DNA of 64,000 nucleotides from Bacillota bacterium (lineage in GTDB: Bacteria > Bacillota_I > Bacilli_A > Izemoplasmatales > Hujiaoplasmataceae): contig JAHIVB010000013.1 of the NCBI GenBank assembly GCA_018816905.1, forward strand, positions 44,880 through 108,879, in the 5' to 3' direction. A program made the translations under genes and the position numbers. Within the stretch, counting starts at the first letter, position 1; every line of letters starts with the position of its first letter. The notes beneath the pieces are model-generated. The model was not told the DNA's origin. It saw nothing but the letters and a program-made list of their open reading frames with translations, and searched no databases. Positions 44,189-51,857 of the stretch are shown here, piece after piece.

Positions 44189-44451
44189 GTGAGATACTTC
44201 CTAACGGAAGAAACAATTTCTTGAACGGACTTTTCGCCGACCATACGCTCTAGTTCAATCAATGAATCATCTACGAATAAAACGACCGGCAACGTACTTC
44301 CAATATTATACGCTTGAATATGATCTGTGTCCTCATCAAAGTCATAATCGATAATCTCTAAAGAATTGAATTCTGAAAAAGCCTTGTTCCAACGCTTTTT
44401 CATCAACAGACAGCTCGTACACCACATGGCGGTCACGCGAATCAATTTCAT
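44185..44451 (-). CDS. Small cytoplasmic thioredoxin-like protein
   Basis: An 88-residue thioredoxin-fold protein with the active site WCTSC (Cys11, Cys14) and the cis-proline in GSTLPVVLFVD. It lacks a signal peptide. It is the expected cytoplasmic electron donor for the CcdA-type protein encoded next. The ATG at 44451 (MKLIRVTAMW) follows AGAGGGGAG; the frame is open eight codons further up but from a TTG. Both ends overlap neighbours in ATGA, so translation of nifS, this gene and the membrane protein is chained. Confidence 0.88.
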   Translation of the reverse strand: MKLIRVTAMWCTSCLLMKKRWNKAFSEFNSLEIIDYDFDEDTDHIQAYNIGSTLPVVLFVDDSLIELERMVGEKSVQEIVSSVRKYLT

Positions 44452-45560
44452 TTCAACAACTCCCCTCTCAAGCAATCGACGAATTCAATGATTTCATCAA
44501 GAGTAGTTTTATATGAAATTGAGATTCGAAATCCTGATTTAGCTCTTTTTTCATCTCCGGTCACTCGGTATATCACATGAGAGTACCCTTGGTTGGCTAC
44601 GCAAGCCGACTGAGTAGATACATAAATTTCATGATTATTCAATATTCTTTGAACTTCTACTGAACTATAATCGAATATAGAAACATTGACGATGTGCGGA
44701 ATGGAATTTGAGTTCGAATTGAAATATACATTTTCAAATCGAGACAACTCTCCAACCAAATAGTTTTTCAATTGAAGGACATGCTCGTATTTTTGTTCAA
44801 TGTTTGAGTAGGCTAGTTCTAATGATTTAGATAAAGATAAAATCAACGACGTTGCAGGTGTCCCAGATCGTTCATTTGAAAGGCTGGATCCTCCAGAAAT
44901 AATGGGGTCTAATTTGATCTTAGGATTTTTGACTAAAGCTCCAATTCCCTTTAAGCCATAGAATTTATGCGCTGCAAAAGAAAACATATCGATTAAATCG
45001 TAATCCAAGACAATCTTTCCAACGGCTTGTGTTGCATCCACATGGAATGCAATCTTTGGATATTTTGTTAAAAACTCTCCAATCGACTTCAAATCTTGAA
45101 GAATTCCTAGTTCGCTGTTCAAAGCGCCGATTGAAACAAGAATAGTATCTTCTTGAATCATCTCTTCCAAATCTTTCAAAGAAACAAGTCCATCCGGCCT
45201 GCTTGGCAATACATCGACTAAAAATCCTTCTTTTTCAAGCGCGCTAAAACAAGCAACGACAGAAGAATGTTCATAGGGAGATACAATGAGATGTTTCCCT
45301 GAACTTTGATTCTTATGCGCATAACCTTTAATCGCGAGGTTATTCGCTTCCGTTGCCCCACTGGTATAGATAATCTCTTGGTCTTTTAAATTCAGGGTAG
45401 CTTTCACCAGCCTGGTTGACTCTTTGATTGCATGTAAACTAGCTTGTCCAAGACGATGCTTGGAATTTGGATTTCCATAATACTCTTTACTGACAAGGCT
45501 AAAATAGTCAAACAATCGTTCATCAACGGGTGTTGTTGCACTATAATCAAGGTATATCAT
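44448..45560 (-). CDS. Cysteine desulfurase (NifS/IscS family)
   Basis: A 370-residue PLP enzyme that releases sulfur from cysteine as a persulfide. Motifs: DYSATTPVD at the N terminus, VDATQAVGKI (PLP-aspartate and co-factor contact), AAHKFYGLKGIGAL (PLP lysine) and STQSACVANQG, which contains the likely catalytic Cys loop. Group I IscS/NifS. No iscU or sufU is adjacent; sulfur may go to tRNA thiolation or to Fe-S assembly elsewhere. ATG after AGGAAGTGATTTA. It lies between lpd and the thioredoxin gene. Confidence 0.93.
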   Translation of the reverse strand: MIYLDYSATTPVDERLFDYFSLVSKEYYGNPNSKHRLGQASLHAIKESTRLVKATLNLKDQEIIYTSGATEANNLAIKGYAHKNQSSGKHLIVSPYEHSSVVACFSALEKEGFLVDVLPSRPDGLVSLKDLEEMIQEDTILVSIGALNSELGILQDLKSIGEFLTKYPKIAFHVDATQAVGKIVLDYDLIDMFSFAAHKFYGLKGIGALVKNPKIKLDPIISGGSSLSNERSGTPATSLILSLSKSLELAYSNIEQKYEHVLQLKNYLVGELSRFENVYFNSNSNSIPHIVNVSIFDYSSVEVQRILNNHEIYVSTQSACVANQGYSHVIYRVTGDEKRAKSGFRISISYKTTLDEIIEFVDCLRGELLK

Positions 45561-45628
45561 TAAATCACTTCCTGTAAAATGACATATTGTATGTAAGTAA
45601 CAAATGGAATCTAGTTCAATTGATTGAA

Positions 45629-47026
45629 TTAATCCACAAAATGAATCGCTTCTTTCAAAACACCGAGAGCTCCCTCGTGAATCAATTCTGAGGTCGTTGG
45701 GTGAGAAAAGACAGTCTCTTTAATTTCTTCAAAGGTCAGATGATTCTTCATCATAATAGTCAATTGTGATACAAGGTGTTCTGCATCCCCGCCAAAAACA
45801 GTTGCACCAAGTAGTTTATTGGACTGATTGTCAATCAGCATTTTTATGAATCCAAAACTTTGATTCATTAATACGGCTCTTCCATTCGCGGAAAAAGGAA
45901 CCTTGAACACTCGATACGATGCTTCTTCATCCTTCAAGACGCTTTCCATTTTGCCGACCGATGCAATTTGAGGCGATGTAAAAACAACACTCGGAATATA
46001 ATCATATTCCATTTTTGCCTGATTCCCCATCATATTGTCAACCGCAATGATTGCTTGATGGCTCGCCACATGGGCAAGCTGCATAATCCCGGTTACATCT
46101 CCAATCGCATATACATTTTCTAGATTGGTTTTCATTGAGGAATCGACAACGATTCCTTTCTTTTCAAAAACGATATCTGTATTTTCCAGTCCGATTCCTT
46201 CAATGACCGGAACTCTACCAACGGCTTCTAGCACTAAATCAGAATCCACATAGTTTTGATTTCCTTTGAGGATGAAATGAGTTCGTAAGGTTCCGTCATC
46301 AAGTTTTTCAATTTTAGTTACCTGAGAAGAGGTTTGGATAGAAATATTATTCTGTTTTGCAAAACGAATCAATCTTAAAGATACGTCTCTATCAATCAGT
46401 GGAAGAATGTTTGGTAGAAATTCAACAACATTGACATTGACTCCCATCATTCCATACATGAATGCAAATTCCATCCCGATGATTCCACCGCCGATAACCG
46501 TAAGACTCCTTGGAAGTTTCTTGTTATCAAGCAGTGCTTCTGAGTCCATGACTCCTGGCAAATCAAACCCTTCCAAAGGGAGGTGTTTCGTCTTTGATCC
46601 AGTTGAAATAATGATGTTGCTTGCCTCTATCTCAAGATTCTTTGTTTCCGTTGTAATCGATGCAGTATGGTTTCCTGTTAGTTTTGCGGTTCCGAAGATG
46701 ATTTCAACATTATATTTATTCAAAAGAAAAACGATTCCGTCAATCAAAGTTTTCCTGATTTCTTCTTTTTTACTGACCGCTTTTTCTAAATCTATTCTTG
46801 CATCTGAAACATTCAGTCCGAATTCTTCATTGGATATGGCCTCATGATACAACGACGCAGAATGAATTAAGGATTTTGTAGGGATGCATCCGATGTTCAA
46901 ACAAGTTCCGCCAATGTAGGATTTATCGACTAACGTGACCTTGTATCCTTTCTTTGCGGCATATATTGCAGCAACGTACCCTCCGGGTCCGGCTCCAATG
47001 ATTAACAGATCTCTTTTTTCAGACAT
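45629..47026 (-). CDS. lpdA: Dihydrolipoyl dehydrogenase-like flavoprotein
   Basis: A 465-residue FAD pyridine-nucleotide disulfide oxidoreductase. FAD motif IIGAGPGGYVAAIYA, redox disulfide GGTCLNIGCIPTK, NAD motif GGGIIGMEFA, and the catalytic His-Glu in SHPTTSELIHEG are all intact, as in true Lpd. No 2-oxoacid dehydrogenase gene is nearby, so it may serve the complexes elsewhere or a local thiol system. ATG after AAGGAGAATATAAA. The promoter lies upstream; the 69-base gap to nifS has no terminator, so nifS is probably cotranscribed. Confidence 0.92.
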   Translation of the reverse strand: MSEKRDLLIIGAGPGGYVAAIYAAKKGYKVTLVDKSYIGGTCLNIGCIPTKSLIHSASLYHEAISNEEFGLNVSDARIDLEKAVSKKEEIRKTLIDGIVFLLNKYNVEIIFGTAKLTGNHTASITTETKNLEIEASNIIISTGSKTKHLPLEGFDLPGVMDSEALLDNKKLPRSLTVIGGGIIGMEFAFMYGMMGVNVNVVEFLPNILPLIDRDVSLRLIRFAKQNNISIQTSSQVTKIEKLDDGTLRTHFILKGNQNYVDSDLVLEAVGRVPVIEGIGLENTDIVFEKKGIVVDSSMKTNLENVYAIGDVTGIMQLAHVASHQAIIAVDNMMGNQAKMEYDYIPSVVFTSPQIASVGKMESVLKDEEASYRVFKVPFSANGRAVLMNQSFGFIKMLIDNQSNKLLGATVFGGDAEHLVSQLTIMMKNHLTFEEIKETVFSHPTTSELIHEGALGVLKEAIHFVD

Positions 47027-47062
47027 TTTATATTCTCCTTAAAACGAATACTCACTAAAAAA

Positions 47063-47091
47063 ATTATATCACGGTTCGACCATAGTTTCAA
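47063..47091 (-). promoter_or_regulatory. Promoter of lpdA operon
   Basis: TTGAAA (47086-47091), 17-base spacer, TATAAT (47063-47068) on the minus strand. Divergent from the peroxiredoxin promoter. Confidence 0.82.
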
Positions 47092-47117
47092 TTGATTATA
47101 CTGTTTGTGCGTTTGAC

Positions 47118-47146
47118 TTGTGAAAGTAACTTAAGTTTGATATGAT
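47118..47146 (+). promoter_or_regulatory. Promoter of the peroxiredoxin gene
   Basis: TTGTGA (47118-47123), 17-base spacer, TATGAT (47141-47146). Confidence 0.65.
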
Positions 47147-47169
47147 TTAGGTATAAGGAGGTACCATCA

Positions 47170-47607
47170 ATGGACTATTTAAATATTTTACTTCCCGCAA
47201 GTGACGGGAGAAGTTATACCCTAAAAGATTTTCAAGGGAAAAAGATTGTATTATATTTTTATCCGAAAGACAATACATCAGGATGCACTTTAGAGGCAAT
47301 TGAATTTACGAGATTAAAAGAAGAATATAAACGCCTTGGTTATCTAGTCATCGGCGTCAGTCGTGACTCGGTCAAATCTCATCAAAAATTCATCGCTGAT
47401 CATAACCTTGATCTTCTTCTACTAAGTGACGAGAATGAAGAGTTTGTAAAAGCTTTTGATGTTTTAAAAGAAAAATCCATGTATGGAAGAAAATACGTCG
47501 GAATCGAACGTTCGACTTTTATACTCGATGAATCCGGAAAAATATCGAAAGAATACCGGTCCGTCAATGCGAAAGAACATCCAAGCGAATTATTGTGTCA
47601 ATTATAA
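47170..47607 (+). CDS. bcp: BCP/PrxQ-type peroxiredoxin
   Basis: A 145-residue thiol peroxidase. The peroxidatic Cys39 sits in YFYPKDNTSGCTLEAIEF, matching the BCP/PrxQ family. The resolving Cys usually five residues later is replaced by Ile44; the only other Cys is near the C terminus (Cys143). It is therefore 1-Cys or uses an unusual resolving partner, perhaps a thioredoxin. The start ATG follows AAGGAGGTACCATCA. It is transcribed divergently from the lpdA-thioredoxin operon and shares its intergenic region. Confidence 0.93.
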   Translation: MDYLNILLPASDGRSYTLKDFQGKKIVLYFYPKDNTSGCTLEAIEFTRLKEEYKRLGYLVIGVSRDSVKSHQKFIADHNLDLLLLSDENEEFVKAFDVLKEKSMYGRKYVGIERSTFILDESGKISKEYRSVNAKEHPSELLCQL

Positions 47608-47637
47608 AGAGATGAATCCATCTCTTTTCTTTTTTTA
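47606..47637 (+). terminator. Terminator of the peroxiredoxin gene
   Basis: AAAGAGATG-AATC-CATCTCTTT followed by TCTTTTTTT. Confidence 0.85.
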
Positions 47638-47734
47638 CTAAAAATTAGCACTCGAAAGCGATGATAGCTTCACAGATGATACCTTCAGAATCTTATACCA
47701 TTGATTACATTAACGAATTTATCATCCAAAAGAA

Positions 47735-47767
47735 TTAAAAAAACGCACCCGCAGGTGCGTTTTTCAA
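47735..47767 (-). terminator. Terminator after ferritin
   Basis: AACGCACC-TGCG-GGTGCGTT stem (47742-47749 with 47754-47761) followed by a T run on the minus strand. Confidence 0.85.
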
Positions 47768-48274
47768 TTAATCTAGTGTGAGACTTGGTGCAGTATATGC
47801 TCTTGTCAGTAATTCTTTGTCAAGAAGAAAAAGATTTTCTTTCGCCCAATCGTATTTCATAATCAGCTCAGTAGCATTTTTTTCCTCTTCTCCTTGTTCT
47901 TTAATGAACCATTGGAGAAATTGTTGAGTACGGTAGTCGGATACTTCGGTTGCCTGTTTAAAGATTTGATTGATGGAATCTGTTACAAAACGTTCATGCT
48001 TGAGCGCTTCTTGAAGTGGCTCCTTGAAATTCATATAGTCAATGGTTGGTTTTTCAATTTTCTCGAGAACGACTTCAAATTCATTGTTTTGTAAATACGC
48101 TACAAAGAACAATGCATGATCCATCTCTTCTCTTGCTTGAACGTTATACCAATTTTGGAATCCGGTCAAACCTTTGTTTGCAAAATAGTTTGCAATATCT
48201 AAATACAAGTAAGCAGAAAACATTTCTTTGTTAATCTGTTCATTCAACAGTTTTGATACTTTTTCGTGTAACAT
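47768..48274 (-). CDS. ftnA: Ferritin
   Basis: A 168-residue four-helix iron-storage protein of the bacterial non-haem ferritin type. Ferroxidase-site residues Glu17, Glu50 and His53 are in place (NEQINKEMFSAYLYL and QAREEMDHALFF). It forms 24-mers that store Fe(III). ATG after CATAGGAGGTATCAC. It lies beside a peroxiredoxin and thiol genes, consistent with protection against iron and peroxide. Promoter and terminator both present; monocistronic. Confidence 0.95.
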   Translation of the reverse strand: MLHEKVSKLLNEQINKEMFSAYLYLDIANYFANKGLTGFQNWYNVQAREEMDHALFFVAYLQNNEFEVVLEKIEKPTIDYMNFKEPLQEALKHERFVTDSINQIFKQATEVSDYRTQQFLQWFIKEQGEEEKNATELIMKYDWAKENLFLLDKELLTRAYTAPSLTLD

Positions 48275-48306
48275 GTGATACCTCCTATGTTTTATAGTTC
48301 ACTATT

Positions 48307-48335
48307 ATTATATCATATTTCATTTGAATTACAAA
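48307..48335 (-). promoter_or_regulatory. Promoter of ferritin
   Basis: TTTGTA (48330-48335), 17-base spacer, TATAAT (48307-48312) on the minus strand. No convincing Fur or PerR box. Confidence 0.65.
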
Positions 48336-48347
48336 AGACTTCACTTG

Positions 48348-50117
48348 TTATTCCCTGCTCTTTTTTTTACTCTCATACATCTTAATTTCAGCTTTTCTTA
48401 ATGAAGCGTAAATAGATTCATCTGGTGTCGTTTTCATTCCAAAACCAAACGAAACCGATACGTTGAATTCAAAAGAATGAATTTTTTCTAGTTTTCTTAA
48501 TAATGATTCTATCGCCTTCTCCTGTTGTTCAACTGAAGAGTTTTTAGTGATAATCACAAATTCATCTCCACCGACTCTGCAAACATAATCTTGGGGGTGG
48601 TTTTTTTCAAGTGTTTGTGACACTGCAATTAAAAGTTGATCTCCTTTTTCGTGTCCATATTGATCATTGACAGCTTTCAGTCCGTTGACATCCCCCATGA
48701 TAATGCCTATAGGTAATAATGCGGAGTCATTCATTTGAACAATATAATTTTCGAATGCTCTTCTATTCCATATTCCAGTTAGAAAATCATGGTTTGAAAC
48801 ATACTCAAGTTCTAATTCTTTTTCTTTTTTTTCTGAAATATCTTGATGCGTGCCAAACATCATCAATGGTTTTCCCGATTCGTCCCATTTGGACACTTTG
48901 CCTTTGTCATAAATCCAGATGTAATGTCCGTCTTTATGTCTCATTCTGATTTCAACGGAGTAATCAGGCGTCTGATTTTCAAAATGAGCGGTTAGAGCAT
49001 TCTTTGCGATAGAAACATCATCGGGGTGAACAAGGTTTATCCAATCTATAAGAGATGATGGATGAAGTTCTGCAGCAGTATATCCAATCATTTCACACCA
49101 ACGATCATTTACTTTAATTTTTTCAGTTTGAACGTTATATTCCCAAGTTCCTGCACTGGTACCATAAATAATCATTTCAAGAGTAGAAGCTTGATCCTTG
49201 ATTTTTTCATGAGCTTCTACTTTTTCAGTAATATCATGAATAAAAACGAAAAGAAGCGATTTTCCATTTTCAAGATAAGGTGCAGAAGAAACTTCTACAT
49301 GGGCAATGGTACCATCCAGTCTGATAATATCATATTCAATGGATTGATTTGGCAGATGGGAAGTTTCAACTCTCTTCACTCGATCATTTAAGATGTTTTT
49401 AAATTTATCCGTAACGAAATCGGAAACGTTCTTTCCGATTAACTCATCAATAATCTTCGCGCGGAATAAATTCATTGCAGGAGGATTTACATAGGTAATG
49501 ATTCGATCTTCTACTATAAGAATCGAATCCTGAGAGTTTTCAATTAAATTTTTGTATTTTTCTTGATTTCTAATCTCCGCGAACGATAGATTTCTCGACG
49601 CTGTTACATCATGAATGAAGCCCTCAATGTAAACAACTTTTCCTGCTGAATCAAAAACACCATGGCCGGTTTCATGAACCCATTTTTTTTCTCCAGTCTT
49701 GGTTTTAATGATATACTCATCAGAAAAGTCTTCATGCTGAGCCAAGACTTTTTGCCACTTTTCGCGCAGATGCCCTCGATATTGAGCGTCAATTACTTCT
49801 TCAAATGAAATGACCTTATTATCAATTATTTCAGATTCATGATAACCAATTAATTCAAAGGTCTTCTTGCTGACAAATTTCATCGTCCAAAATTCGTCAT
49901 TCAGACATCGATAAGCCATACCATTGAAGTTCTCAATCAAACTTAAATAACTTTTGTTAGTCTTAAGAGGCGTTCTTTTTGCATTGTGATTATTGGTCAA
50001 TGAAACGACAAGAGCGGTTATAATCGCAGAGATGGAAATAATTCCAACGATTAACAGAATAAAAAAAGCGATAGAAAGCTCTATTAATCCAATCAATAAA
50101 AAATGGGATTCAATCAT
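48348..50117 (-). CDS. Membrane-bound PAS-PAS-PAS-GGDEF diguanylate cyclase
   Basis: A 589-residue protein: an N-terminal membrane helix (about residues 8-38), three PAS domains (about 55-175, 185-300, 310-425; HDVTASRN, HDITEKVE and HQDISEKKE mark their ends) and a GGDEF domain (about 430-589). The active site CRVGGDEFVII is intact and GDVNGLKAVNDQYGHEKGD carries the metal and substrate loop. The inhibitory RxxD I-site is absent (HPQD in its place), so feedback by c-di-GMP is unlikely. It should make c-di-GMP in response to a ligand or redox signal. Start ATG at 50117 with only a weak ribosome site. Confidence 0.92.
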   Translation of the reverse strand: MIESHFLLIGLIELSIAFFILLIVGIISISAIITALVVSLTNNHNAKRTPLKTNKSYLSLIENFNGMAYRCLNDEFWTMKFVSKKTFELIGYHESEIIDNKVISFEEVIDAQYRGHLREKWQKVLAQHEDFSDEYIIKTKTGEKKWVHETGHGVFDSAGKVVYIEGFIHDVTASRNLSFAEIRNQEKYKNLIENSQDSILIVEDRIITYVNPPAMNLFRAKIIDELIGKNVSDFVTDKFKNILNDRVKRVETSHLPNQSIEYDIIRLDGTIAHVEVSSAPYLENGKSLLFVFIHDITEKVEAHEKIKDQASTLEMIIYGTSAGTWEYNVQTEKIKVNDRWCEMIGYTAAELHPSSLIDWINLVHPDDVSIAKNALTAHFENQTPDYSVEIRMRHKDGHYIWIYDKGKVSKWDESGKPLMMFGTHQDISEKKEKELELEYVSNHDFLTGIWNRRAFENYIVQMNDSALLPIGIIMGDVNGLKAVNDQYGHEKGDQLLIAVSQTLEKNHPQDYVCRVGGDEFVIITKNSSVEQQEKAIESLLRKLEKIHSFEFNVSVSFGFGMKTTPDESIYASLRKAEIKMYESKKKSRE

Positions 50118-50193
50118 CTATAATCATCTTCTCTCACATACCTATACCTATGTTTTAATTATACACATCATAGCAATGAAATACAACCGAATC

Positions 50194-50228
50194 AAAAAAA
50201 ACAAGGGAAACGATTTTTCCCTTGTTTA
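50194..50228 (-). terminator. Terminator after the ECF S component
   Basis: ACAAGGGAAA / TTTCCCTTGT stem (with a short loop) followed by eight T on the minus strand. Confidence 0.82.
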
Positions 50229-50230
50229 TG

Positions 50231-50755
50231 TCATTGTCTCATTTCAGATGTTAATTGTGTAAATAGTTTTTTGAGCGGAAGATACAATATTGCAACTGTG
50301 ACAAAATTAGATACAGCCATGATGACTTCAAATAAAATGTCAGAAGCCAAATAGGGCCACAACTTGAAATACTCAAACATAATCATCTTCGAGGGAATGA
50401 AACTCCATCCATATATGAAACCAAATGCGGTTGCAATAACCAATAAAACCCATAAAGGTTTGTCTTTGAATTTTCTTGTCACCAACCCTAGCAGAATCCA
50501 AGAAAAGAACATCGGAATCATATAAACAGGGTTCAAACTCCCCATCAAAAGGCTGTCGAGGAACACGTATCCAGCCGTTAAACTTATGAACAAACTGAGT
50601 GGCAAAATGCTTGCGTATACCATGATTAATAACGTTGTCAGTTGAACGTTTGGAAGGATACTGAGCATTTCTTCCTGAACAACAAGAATGGCGAGAAGCA
50701 TCGCCGTTAAGGTGATGCTTCCCAAATTGAGTTTCAACTCATTAGTACGTTTCAT
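50231..50755 (-). CDS. ECF transporter S component, probably for cobalamin
   Basis: A 174-residue membrane protein with about five to six hydrophobic segments, the size and pattern of a substrate-binding S component of energy-coupling-factor transporters. The specificity is inferred from the cobalamin riboswitch and the DUF4430 protein upstream; sequence alone does not prove it. No EcfA or EcfT is in the window, so a shared ECF module elsewhere is required. The start is uncertain: an ATG at 50755 (MKRTNELKL) is chosen, with ATG 50773 and ATG 50779 as alternatives; all overlap the upstream gene, suggesting coupling. Confidence 0.75.
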   Translation of the reverse strand: MKRTNELKLNLGSITLTAMLLAILVVQEEMLSILPNVQLTTLLIMVYASILPLSLFISLTAGYVFLDSLLMGSLNPVYMIPMFFSWILLGLVTRKFKDKPLWVLLVIATAFGFIYGWSFIPSKMIMFEYFKLWPYLASDILFEVIMAVSNFVTVAILYLPLKKLFTQLTSEMRQ

Positions 50756-51158
50756 ACTTGAACTGATAAACATAGCCATCCACTATGTCTGTCGAGTCAA
50801 TTCCGGTCATTGCATACTCATCATTGATGTAAAATGCAATGTATGTCCCCGTTTCATATGCATGAACATCATCGATGCCCATGACATAGACTCCATAAAG
50901 TCCGACGTAATCGCAACTTTCGCTTGGGAGGCCGTCACTGTCTGCACAGTGAACCGAAAATTCTTGTTGAAGAAGTCCCAAAAGAGTATCGCCTTGGTAA
51001 TACGTGACTTCCTTTGATTCGACCATGTTTCCTTCGCTGTCATACAACTCAAATGTGATATTGCCAATGCCGGATGCAGTTGTAGCCGCGAACGCACAAC
51101 CGAAAAGGATTGGAAAAGTCACCAAGAATAGCATGATGCCCAGTACTGTTCTTTTCAT
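50742..51158 (-). CDS. DUF4430 (transcobalamin-like) putative lipoprotein
   Basis: A 138-residue exported protein. The N terminus has a signal sequence ending in LFGCAFA; LFGC is a tolerable lipobox, so membrane anchoring by lipid at Cys21 is possible. The mature part (about 22-138) matches DUF4430, a domain resembling the C-terminal part of transcobalamin and intrinsic factor (YYQGDTLLGLLQQ, TGTYIAFYINDEYAMTGIDS, YQFKYET). Probably binds cobalamin outside and hands it to the S component. ATG after AAGAGGAAAAAGT, 29 bases after the riboswitch aptamer. Confidence 0.85.
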   Translation of the reverse strand: MKRTVLGIMLFLVTFPILFGCAFAATTASGIGNITFELYDSEGNMVESKEVTYYQGDTLLGLLQQEFSVHCADSDGLPSESCDYVGLYGVYVMGIDDVHAYETGTYIAFYINDEYAMTGIDSTDIVDGYVYQFKYETY

Positions 51159-51187
51159 ACTTTTTCCTCTTATTCTTATATTTAATC

Positions 51188-51324
51188 AATAGGTAGGTCT
51201 CCCGACTTGGTATCACTTCCCACCAATCCCTTCTCGCTATTCGCAATGGGTTATTATTGGCAAGATCCACTCCACGGTTGCTGGCACAGTTGAAGAATTG
51301 AACTTCATTCCCTTGTCACCTATT
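51188..51324 (-). ncRNA. Cobalamin (B12) riboswitch aptamer
   Basis: On the minus strand the closing stem AATAGGT / ACCTATT brackets the element. Conserved blocks follow in order: ACAAGGGAAT, a variable hairpin, ACTGTGCCAGCAACCGT, and the B12-box region ending in AAGTCGGGAGACCTACC. No terminator follows; the aptamer ends about 30 bases before the DUF4430 start, so control is probably at translation initiation. Expected to repress the two transport genes when B12 is abundant. Confidence 0.85.
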
Positions 51325-51347
51325 CATTAGCTTAATGTCCATTTTCT

Positions 51348-51375
51348 ATTATAACAAAAAAACGCTTATATACAA
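51348..51375 (-). promoter_or_regulatory. Promoter of the B12 riboswitch transcript
   Basis: TTGTAT (51370-51375), 16-base spacer, TATAAT (51348-51353) on the minus strand; it overlaps the csoR terminator. Confidence 0.65.
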
Positions 51376-51382
51376 GCGTTTT
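51354..51382 (-). terminator. Terminator after csoR
   Basis: AAAACGCTT / AAGCGTTTT stem followed by a T run on the minus strand, overlapping the csoR stop. Confidence 0.8.
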
Positions 51383-51644
51383 ATGTTTGATTAATTCGAT
51401 TCATCAAATCAAAAATCTCTTCGATTTTTTTCGTTCCTTCTTCTGTTAAAGCTTCACGAACGCAACTCTCAAGATGCGCCTTTAAAACTTTGTCGTTAAT
51501 TTTCTTCAGTATGGCTATCGAAGCGAGCAGTTGATGGCTAATATCAATGCAATAACGATCATCGTCAACCATTCTTGTGATTCCTTCAATTTGACCTTTC
51601 ACCATGGCTAGATACTTCTTAACTTCATCATGATTTGCTTTCAT
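51381..51644 (-). CDS. csoR: CsoR-family copper-sensing repressor
   Basis: An 87-residue all-helical repressor of the CsoR/RcnR (DUF156) family. The Cu(I) ligands Cys32, His57 and Cys61 (YCIDIS and AHLESCV) are all present, which marks it as a copper sensor rather than RcnR (Ni/Co) or CstR (persulfide). It should release the copA promoter when Cu(I) binds. Third gene of copA-copZ-csoR; ATG at 51644 after GGTGGAATAGTAT, three bases after copZ. Confidence 0.93.
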   Translation of the reverse strand: MKANHDEVKKYLAMVKGQIEGITRMVDDDRYCIDISHQLLASIAILKKINDKVLKAHLESCVREALTEEGTKKIEEIFDLMNRINQT

Positions 51645-51647
51645 ATA

Positions 51648-51857
51648 CTATTCCACCGTCACGACATGATATCCCGCTTGCATAACTACTTCACGGATGA
51701 TATCTTCTGCAATGTCAAATTTGACGTCGATGATGCAAGTTTTTTCAATGAAACTAGCTTTTGCATTTTTGACTCCTCTGACTGCTTTTAATGCTTTTTC
51801 AACTCTCATTTCGCAGTGATGACACGTCATCCCTTCAATACGAATAATTTTTTTCAT
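51648..51857 (-). CDS. copZ: Copper chaperone CopZ
   Basis: A 69-residue single HMA domain protein with the Cu(I)-binding motif GMTCHHC (Cys12, Cys15). It carries copper in the cytoplasm to the CopA ATPase and may pass it to CsoR. It overlaps copA in ATGA and has AAAGGGGTG upstream within the end of copA, so it is translated after it. Confidence 0.95.
   Translation of the reverse strand: MKKIIRIEGMTCHHCEMRVEKALKAVRGVKNAKASFIEKTCIIDVKFDIAEDIIREVVMQAGYHVVTVE

Noticed and set aside
44185..45560. Mollicutes-type reading of UGA as tryptophan
   Set aside because: Overlapping ATGA start/stops and many TGA stops at sensible gene ends show UGA is a stop codon; conserved Trp residues use TGG.
48290..48345. 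PerR or Fur box at the ferritin promoter
   Set aside because: AT-rich palindromic bits occur but match the TTATAATnATTATAA consensus poorly.
51049..51270. Open frame of 73 codons across the DUF4430 start
   Set aside because: Its N-terminal half lies within the cobalamin riboswitch and it has no ribosome site.
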